DNA from: Acholeplasmataceae bacterium UBA6235
GTDB lineage: Bacteria > Bacillota_I > Bacilli_A > Acholeplasmatales > UBA5453
Length of the DNA stretch: 12,481 nt
Reading direction: 5' to 3'
NCBI GenBank assembly: GCA_002441525.1
Contig: DJWH01000098.1
Span: 1 to 12,481 of the forward strand
Notes under the pieces: model-generated
What the model saw: the letters and a program-made list of their open reading frames with translations, nothing else
Told to the model about the DNA's origin: nothing
Databases searched by the model: none
Made by a program: the position numbers and the translations under genes
Shown here: positions 8,076-12,481 of the stretch, one piece after another
Numbering within the stretch: the stretch's first letter is position 1
How the letters are laid out: every line of letters begins with the position of its first letter

Positions 8076-9226
8076 GAGATAAAGACATCAAAGCATTGTT
8101 AAAATCGACCATGGAATCACAAATTCCAGACGTTTTGTCGCGTATTGATCTCCAGAGTATTGACATTTTGGATGCACCAAAACCACGCTTTAATGCAATT
8201 TTCAAAGAACGTTTCGCATCGATTGCGTTGACCCTCATCGCAACCACAATGTTGATAGTTGGATTGATTTCATTGGGCAGAACGCCCAACAATCCAATCG
8301 AAATACCAATGACTTTAACAGCTGAAAAAACCTATTCATTTAGTGCAATTTCATCGTCAACTTTACTCAACGCCATCGATTTAGAACTCAACCAAACACA
8401 GAACATGATTTTACTGAGCAGTATGATGAACCAAGAAACCCATATGAAACAACGGGTTGCCTTATTAAATCCTTATTTCAATATGATCGAACTGTTCATC
8501 AGCAGTGACGAATCCTTGACTTTTTCAGACCCGGTTGCATCAACGTTATCGGGATATACCTACCAAGTATCGTATGAAATCGTGAGTTTGAATAATGAAA
8601 CTGCCACTTATGTTTTCCATTACAACGAAACCCAATCTGGTAATGAAACATTGACTGAAGGGGTGCTGGTATTGGAACAACAATCCTTTTACCTTGAAGG
8701 TACTAAAGTCGTCATTGGTGAAAAAACCATCATTACGACAAAGACTTATAACAATCCTTTGTTGAAAGACCTTCAATATGTCGAATTCATCTCCACAGAA
8801 GTCGCGAATACACAATGGTTTGATTATGGTGTTTATATCAACGGTGATCAAATCGAAAGTGCTGAAGTTCGATTAGAAACCATCGGTGAAAACCTTCGTA
8901 TTCGATTAACTTATGAACATGAAATAGATGACATCGAAGTTGATATCAAAGCCATGCGTGTTCTTGACAATGGAATCGCTAAGATTCGTGCTGAATATGA
9001 ATATCAAGGCGACGATTTTGAAGAAAAGGGCAACATTTTGGTATCTGTAGAAATAGATCCAATCCTTAATACCAATGAATACCGTTATGAAATTACCAAT
9101 TCAAAAGGTGAAAAGGATGATTTCATGGGCAATCGAGGTCATCACGATTATGGCAAAGATAAAGATGATGACGATGATGAAGATTCGGATGATGACCACC
9201 CAGGACGTGACAATAAAGATCGATAA
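8072..9226 (+). CDS. Single-pass membrane anti-sigma-like protein with extracytoplasmic sensor domain
   Basis: Probable anti-sigma factor of 384 aa; the role is inferred from position and topology. ATG 8072 is preceded by GGAGG (8060-8064) and overlaps the sigma stop as ATGA; a longer in-frame start at 8024 is inside the sigma gene with no site. Residues 1-48 are a short cytoplasmic part (KALLKSTMESQIPDVLSRID). One membrane segment lies at 49-68. About 300 beta-rich extracytoplasmic residues follow, then a tail 350-384 almost entirely of Asp, Glu, His, Lys and Gly (GHHDYGKDKDDDDDEDSDDD). There is no cysteine, so it is not a zinc-dependent (HxxxCxxC) anti-sigma factor. From residue 82 on it parallels the lipoprotein encoded at 6387-7496. 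A bidirectional terminator follows. Confidence 0.8.
   Translation: MRDKDIKALLKSTMESQIPDVLSRIDLQSIDILDAPKPRFNAIFKERFASIALTLIATTMLIVGLISLGRTPNNPIEIPMTLTAEKTYSFSAISSSTLLNAIDLELNQTQNMILLSSMMNQETHMKQRVALLNPYFNMIELFISSDESLTFSDPVASTLSGYTYQVSYEIVSLNNETATYVFHYNETQSGNETLTEGVLVLEQQSFYLEGTKVVIGEKTIITTKTYNNPLLKDLQYVEFISTEVANTQWFDYGVYINGDQIESAEVRLETIGENLRIRLTYEHEIDDIEVDIKAMRVLDNGIAKIRAEYEYQGDDFEEKGNILVSVEIDPILNTNEYRYEITNSKGEKDDFMGNRGHHDYGKDKDDDDDEDSDDDHPGRDNKDR
9158..9196 (+). repeat. GAT/GAC low-complexity tract in the 3' end of the anti-sigma gene
   Basis: A near-continuous run of GAT, GAC and AAA/GAA codons encodes the poly-Asp tail. It is a possible slippage site; length changes in triplets would alter the number of acidic residues without a frameshift. 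Confidence 0.6.
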
Positions 9227-9254
9227 AAAAATGAACTTCAAGTTCATTTTTTTT
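9225..9254. terminator. Bidirectional terminator between the anti-sigma gene and the convergent membrane-protein gene
   Basis: A7-TGAACT at 9225-9237, loop TCA, AGTTCA-T8 at 9241-9254. The inverted repeat has an A run on the left and a T run on the right, so it ends transcription from both sides. It overlaps the stop codons of both genes. Confidence 0.9.
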
Positions 9255-9888
9255 CTATTAACCATTCATTTTTGATATAAGGTAAAATCAAAATAAAGAT
9301 GATAGCACCGAGTGTATTGAATATAAAATCCAACATGGTATCACGTAACGCTGCTTGACCGATGAATAAAGTTTGTGTTATATCATTAAAATAGCTTTGA
9401 GTGTTTGAACCAATCCATACATCTAAGCCATATTCAAAGATTTCCCAAATTGTACCAAACAACGCTTGAAATCCTAGAATAAAGACAATCAACAATGGTT
9501 TGTTTGTTTCTTTAGATAGCAAGTGGTATATATAATAACCTGTGAGTGCTAGAACAAACCCACCAATGGCATGGATAAATGAATCATATGCGGTTACTAC
9601 GCGATAAACTCCCACAGCTTCACCAATCAGCAATGTTAGCATGATGAAAACGTAATAAGTCACCGTAATCAATTTACTGAAGGACAAATGAAACCACTTG
9701 TAAAGCACCCAAGGCAGTTGAATGACGATCAACGTCACAATCGCATTTGAAAAAGCAATCACATACCAATTTTGGACATCCCAAATGGGGTTTTGAATGA
9801 GATAGATCCCAGCGATGGATAGAAGAATCAAAGCGAATATCCCATCGATTGTGTATAATAAATTGTTCATTCGGTTTTGCTTAATCAT
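9244..9888 (-). CDS. Six-TM membrane protein, possibly YjdF/DUF2238-like
   Basis: Integral membrane protein of 214 aa with about six hydrophobic helices (roughly 13-31, 41-64, 74-95, 104-124, 132-153, 188-206). Polar residues recur near membrane boundaries: YDSFIHAIGG (101-110), GTIWEIFEYGLD (145-156) and RDTMLDF (182-188). This D...H / WEIFEY / D..xD pattern resembles the YjdF (DUF2238) family of unknown function; a VanZ-like fold is an alternative. I use the ATG whose first base is 9888, preceded on the minus strand by GCAGGTGAT. The longer frame beginning at 9921 would start inside the promoter. It is convergent with the anti-sigma gene and divergent from rsmE. The gene is very likely real; the family is uncertain. 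Confidence 0.8.
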   Translation of the reverse strand: MIKQNRMNNLLYTIDGIFALILLSIAGIYLIQNPIWDVQNWYVIAFSNAIVTLIVIQLPWVLYKWFHLSFSKLITVTYYVFIMLTLLIGEAVGVYRVVTAYDSFIHAIGGFVLALTGYYIYHLLSKETNKPLLIVFILGFQALFGTIWEIFEYGLDVWIGSNTQSYFNDITQTLFIGQAALRDTMLDFIFNTLGAIIFILILPYIKNEWLIEKK

Positions 9889-9909
9889 ATCATCACCTGC
9901 TTTGATACC

Positions 9910-9937
9910 ATTATAAAACAAATTATTGAGAAGTCAG
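9910..9937 (-). promoter_or_regulatory. Promoter of the minus-strand membrane-protein gene
   Basis: On the minus strand, TATAAT occupies 9915-9910, with CTGACT (9937-9932) 16 bp upstream as a moderate -35. The predicted start, near 9903, gives a leader of about 15 nt carrying the AGGTGA site. Confidence 0.55.
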
Positions 9938-9956
9938 ATTAAATTGATTTTAGTGT

Positions 9957-9986
9957 TTGATTTTGAGTCAAATATGATAGTATATT
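9957..9986 (+). promoter_or_regulatory. Promoter of rsmE
   Basis: TTGATT at 9957-9962, an 18-bp spacer and TATATT at 9981-9986. Transcription near 9993 would begin just before the AGGTGA site at 9996-10001, leaving a very short leader. It is back to back with the minus-strand promoter, about 20 bp away. Confidence 0.5.
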
Positions 9987-10006
9987 TATGAATTTAGGTG
10001 ATACTT

Positions 10007-10714
10007 ATGCAAAGATATTTTTTAGATGACCAACAAGAAATCAAAAAGGATGATTGGCACCACATCTTAACTGTAATGCGTATGCAATCAGGGGATGAGA
10101 TTGAATTGTGCACCACAACTGGTGACTGTTTTTTAGCAAAACTAGCGATAGACAATTCATCACTTAAATATGAAATCATTAAACTTTTGGATAGTGCGGA
10201 CAACACAGGAAAGATAACCCTCATTCAAGGGATTGGTAAAGGCGATAAGAATGAATTCGTTGTAAAGTACGCGACTCAATTTGGTGTAGATCAAATTATT
10301 TTCATAGAAATGAAGCGCAGCATTTCGAAAATGGATGACCAAACTTGGCATAAAAAGAAAGACCGTTATGACAAGATTGCGTTAGAAAGTGCACGACTTG
10401 CCCATCGAAATACGGTCCCTACCATTGACTTTTTACCCAATATTAAGGCTTTGAATGGTGATTTTTCACATGCGTTCGTTGCTTATGAAAATGATCGTAA
10501 AGCCGTATTTTTAGATAAAATTGAAGGGATAAAAAATGTCGATTCGATTGCATTATTGATAGGTCCCGAAGGTGGTATCGATGAATTGGAAATGGCTTTA
10601 CTAAAAGATAAGGGCTTCATTTCCGTGGGACTCGGAAATCGCATCCTACAAACCGAAGTTGCTTGTCTCTATGGACTGGCCATCATCGATGGTGTTTTAG
10701 AAAGAAAAAGATGA
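10007..10714 (+). CDS. rsmE: 16S rRNA (uracil(1498)-N(3))-methyltransferase RsmE
   Basis: SAM-dependent SPOUT methyltransferase that makes m3U1498 in 16S rRNA (E. coli numbering), acting on the 30S subunit; 235 aa. The N-terminal PUA-like part starts with the typical MQRYF and has WHHILTVMRMQSGDEIEL (17-34). The SPOUT domain carries LIGPEGGID (184-192) and the knot region LGNRILQTEVACLYGLAII (209-227), which binds SAM. ATG 10007 is chosen because AGGTGA is 5 nt upstream; the in-frame GTG at 9998 lies inside that site. In Bacillus this gene follows dnaJ-prmA; here it is 3.7 kb beyond dnaJ and prmA is absent. The stop is TGA. No terminator is evident before the rpsU promoter. Confidence 0.95.
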   Translation: MQRYFLDDQQEIKKDDWHHILTVMRMQSGDEIELCTTTGDCFLAKLAIDNSSLKYEIIKLLDSADNTGKITLIQGIGKGDKNEFVVKYATQFGVDQIIFIEMKRSISKMDDQTWHKKKDRYDKIALESARLAHRNTVPTIDFLPNIKALNGDFSHAFVAYENDRKAVFLDKIEGIKNVDSIALLIGPEGGIDELEMALLKDKGFISVGLGNRILQTEVACLYGLAIIDGVLERKR

Positions 10715-10732
10715 TGTTTTCCATTAAAAGGC

Positions 10733-10761
10733 TTTACAAATCTATATGAATTCGATATAAT
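10733..10761 (+). promoter_or_regulatory. Promoter of rpsU
   Basis: TTTACA at 10733-10738, a 17-bp spacer and TATAAT at 10756-10761. The predicted start is near 10768, giving a leader of about 35 nt with a near-perfect Shine-Dalgarno AAGGAGGG (10790-10796). The -35 hexamer is the same as in P1 of rpmG. Confidence 0.8.
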
Positions 10762-10802
10762 GATTACGGCTTTAGATTTTAAAGTGCGGAAGGAGGGCAG
10801 AC

Positions 10803-10976
10803 ATGCCTAAAATCGTAGTACGTGAATCCGAATCAATTGAAGATGCATTGCGTCGTTTTAAACGTGACGTATCCAGATCCGGTACCCTCGCAGAAGCACG
10901 TAAACGCGAATTTTATGTGAAACCAAGTGTGGATCGTAAAATGAAGCGCCAAGCAGCTAGAAGCAATAAAAAATAA
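10803..10976 (+). CDS. rpsU: 30S ribosomal protein S21
   Basis: Small, very basic protein of the 30S subunit, 57 aa, typical for Firmicutes. The sequence begins [20 protein letters not shown], with the conserved [20 protein letters not shown] block next and a Lys/Arg-rich end ([13 protein letters not shown]). It has its own strong promoter, a strong ribosome binding site 6 nt before the ATG, and a terminator beginning in its stop codon, so it is a single-gene unit. Its position between rsmE and phoH matches the ancestral Bacillus order (where mtaB and yqeY also occur nearby). Confidence 0.97.
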   Translation: MPKIVVRESESIEDALRRFKRDVSRSGTLAEARKREFYVKPSVDRKMKRQAARSNKK

Positions 10977-10998
10977 GCACATCAAATTGTGCTTTTTT
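10975..10998 (+). terminator. Rho-independent terminator of rpsU
   Basis: AAGCACA (10975-10981), loop TCAAAT, TGTGCTT (10988-10994), then T to 10998. The stem begins inside the rpsU stop codon. Confidence 0.88.
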
Positions 10999-11031
10999 CT
11001 TTGATAAAACCATAATTATTTAACTTTATTA

Positions 11032-11040
11032 TGATATAAT
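11032..11040 (+). promoter_or_regulatory. Extended -10 promoter of the phoH-ybeY-cdd operon
   Basis: TGATATAAT (TGnTATAAT) at 11032-11040; the expected -35 position (ATAATT, 11012-11017) is poor. A start near 11047 leaves a leader of about 13 nt that opens almost directly on AGGAG (11048-11052). Confidence 0.6.
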
Positions 11041-11059
11041 AAACCGTAGGAGTGGTTAA

Positions 11060-12004
11060 ATGAAATTAAGCATTCAACTGAAGGACCCACAACTCAGTTA
11101 TAACATCGTGGGGGCATTTGACAAGAACTTAGAGGTCTTTAAGACCTATTTTGACTATATGTTGGTGTTAAATGGGGATGAATTTCACACGGATGCGACA
11201 GATCCTAAAGTGATTTCGATGATGGAGTCGGTATTATCAGTGATGATGGCGATTGCACCAAAAGTAACCATTACAGAACGTGACGTCATCTATTTGATTA
11301 AATTAGCTGAAGCCAATGAGCTTGAACATGCAGCTGACTTGTTTCTAAGAAGAAAACAAATCATCATCAATCAACAAGGTAAACCCATCTATCCGAAAAC
11401 ATTCACCCAAGCGATTTATGCCGATGCCATCACGCAATCGGACATGGTCTTTGGGGTTGGACCTGCGGGGACTGGTAAAACCTATTTGGCTGTCGCATTA
11501 GCGGTCAGCTATCTAAAAGAGAATAAGGTTAAAAAACTAATTTTAACGAGACCAGCCGTTGAAGCCGGGGAATCGTTAGGATTTTTACCAGGGGATTTAA
11601 AAGAAAAAGTAGACCCTTATTTAATTCCTTTATATGATGCCTTATATGAGTTTTTAGGGGTTGAAATGACCAATTCATTATTAGAAAAAGGGGTCATTGA
11701 AATCGCACCACTCGCTTATATGAGAGGAAGAACCCTTGAAAATGCATTCATCATTTTAGATGAAGCACAAAATACGACACATACCCAAATGAAGATGTTT
11801 CTAACCCGCTTGGGATTCTCATCTAAAATGGTCATCACAGGTGACCCTTCACAAGCAGACTTACCTAAAGGGGTACCTTCTGGGCTAAATGAAGCGATTC
11901 AAAAGCTCCATGACATCGATGCGATTAAAGTAATACACTTCAAACGCTTAGATGTGGTTCGAAACCCACTCGTTCAAAAGATATTAGAAAGGTACGATGA
12001 CTAA
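11060..12004 (+). CDS. phoH: PhoH-family P-loop ATPase
   Basis: Cytoplasmic ATPase of the PhoH family, 314 aa, usual length. PhoH proteins are linked to RNA metabolism and typically sit beside ybeY, as here; the exact reaction is unresolved. Walker A GPAGTGKT is at 134-141 and Walker B IILDEAQ at 231-237. Other family blocks are [19 protein letters not shown] (161-179), [10 protein letters not shown] (221-230) and [13 protein letters not shown] (259-271). The N-terminal 110 residues are the less conserved accessory part. AGGAG lies 7 nt before the ATG. The stop overlaps the ybeY start by one base (TAATG), so the two are coupled. Confidence 0.95.
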   Translation: MKLSIQLKDPQLSYNIVGAFDKNLEVFKTYFDYMLVLNGDEFHTDATDPKVISMMESVLSVMMAIAPKVTITERDVIYLIKLAEANELEHAADLFLRRKQIIINQQGKPIYPKTFTQAIYADAITQSDMVFGVGPAGTGKTYLAVALAVSYLKENKVKKLILTRPAVEAGESLGFLPGDLKEKVDPYLIPLYDALYEFLGVEMTNSLLEKGVIEIAPLAYMRGRTLENAFIILDEAQNTTHTQMKMFLTRLGFSSKMVITGDPSQADLPKGVPSGLNEAIQKLHDIDAIKVIHFKRLDVVRNPLVQKILERYDD

Positions 12005-12420
12005 TGGATATTCAATTTTTCAATCAAACCACAGAAGAAACCACAAGTGCAGAACGGTTGATTACGGAGATTTTTGATTTCATATCGGAACCCCATGAAA
12101 TGAACATCGTATTTTTATCTAAAGATCAAATACAAGAAATGAATCGAAACTATCGAAATATCGATAAAGTGACCGATGTCATCAGTTTTCCAGATCAAGA
12201 TGAAAACTACATTGGCGATATCTTTATTTGTTTAGACCGAGCCAGAGAACAGGCTGTAGACTACGGGCATTCAATCGAACGTGAAATCGGATTTTTAGCC
12301 GTTCATGGCTACTTACATTTACTCGGCTACGACCACCATACCGAAGCAGAAGAAAAGATTATGTTTGCGAAGCAAGAAGAAATCCTTAAAAAGGCTTCGC
12401 TCGAAAGGAAATCATCATGA
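12004..12420 (+). CDS. ybeY: Endoribonuclease / rRNA maturation factor YbeY
   Basis: Zinc-dependent single-strand endoribonuclease of the UPF0054 family involved in 16S rRNA 3'-end maturation and ribosome quality control. At 138 aa it is a little shorter than most members. The defining zinc motif HGYLHLLGYDH is at 101-111, with H101, H105 and H111 as ligands. The upstream conserved block RNIDKVTDVISFP is at 51-63 and GDIFI at 71-75. It overlaps phoH by one base and the next gene by four (ATGA), so phoH-ybeY-cdd reads as one operon. The dgkA gene found between ybeY and cdd in Bacillus is missing. Confidence 0.96.
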   Translation: MDIQFFNQTTEETTSAERLITEIFDFISEPHEMNIVFLSKDQIQEMNRNYRNIDKVTDVISFPDQDENYIGDIFICLDRAREQAVDYGHSIEREIGFLAVHGYLHLLGYDHHTEAEEKIMFAKQEEILKKASLERKSS

Positions 12421-12481
12421 CAAAAGAACAATTGGTTCAAGAAGCCATCATCGCAAGAAAACAAACCTATTCACCTTATTC
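12417..12481 (+). CDS. cdd: Cytidine deaminase, N-terminal fragment (3' end beyond window)
   Basis: Only 21 full codons are visible: MTKEQLVQEAIIARKQTYSP and the start of the PYS motif. The A..AR..(A/T)Y(A/S)PYS pattern is the conserved N-terminus of homotetrameric cytidine deaminases, which convert (deoxy)cytidine to (deoxy)uridine in pyrimidine salvage. The zinc motif would lie outside the window. AAAGGA at 12404-12409 sets the start, which overlaps the ybeY stop as ATGA. In Bacillus, cdd follows ybeY-dgkA and precedes era, which supports the call. Confidence 0.8.
   Translation, partial: MTKEQLVQEAIIARKQTYSPY

Noticed and set aside
9158..9196. Tandem GAT run as a CRISPR-like or structural repeat
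   Set aside because: It is a coding low-complexity tract for poly-Asp, with no spacers or inverted structure.
9889..9921. Longer N-terminus of the minus-strand membrane protein
   Set aside because: It would begin in the promoter -10 region, and the AGGTGA site favours the start at 9888.

Overview
This window looks like chromosomal DNA from a low-GC, wall-less or wall-poor relative of the Firmicutes that still uses the standard genetic code. An Acholeplasma/Izemoplasma-type Mollicute is my best guess, by inference rather than by database match. The reasons are the AT-rich sequence, the Bacillus-like order of housekeeping genes (hrcA-grpE-dnaK-dnaJ ... rsmE ... rpsU ... phoH-ybeY-cdd), a DnaK with the Gram-positive-type deletion in its ATPase domain, and TGA used as a true stop (sigma factor, rsmE, ybeY), with tryptophan encoded by TGG.

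Layout. Positions 1-658 hold the 3' part of a VIT1/CCC1-type metal transporter with the tail of a ferritin-like domain. Positions 659-970 hold two good sigma-A promoters in tandem, rpmG (ribosomal protein L33, 49 aa) and its terminator. Next comes a glyoxalase-II-like metallo-beta-lactamase hydrolase (984-1595) with its own terminator. Positions 1620-6286 are the class I heat-shock operon hrcA-grpE-dnaK-dnaJ. Its single promoter is bracketed by two CIRCE operators, a cUACGg hairpin lies between dnaK and dnaJ, and a strong terminator follows dnaJ.

Positions 6387-9888 are the accessory part. They hold a secreted lipoprotein with Asp/Glu/His-rich segments, an ECF-type sigma factor, a single-pass anti-sigma-like membrane protein translationally coupled to it, and, convergent across a bidirectional terminator, a six-TM membrane protein. 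The lipoprotein and the extracytoplasmic part of the anti-sigma protein appear homologous along their length, and both end in charged, His-containing tails. This three-gene set is the best candidate for an undescribed system: an envelope- or metal-sensing sigma/anti-sigma module with a free lipoprotein copy of the sensor domain. It sits where prmA follows dnaJ in Bacillus.

Positions 10007-12481 return to housekeeping genes: rsmE (16S rRNA m3U methyltransferase), rpsU (S21), phoH, ybeY and the first codons of cdd. Almost every transcription unit has a recognisable sigma-A promoter and a Rho-independent terminator, so unit boundaries can be read with some confidence. No intergenic gap exceeds 300 bases. 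I see no rRNA, tRNA, CRISPR array, insertion sequence or integrase in the window.
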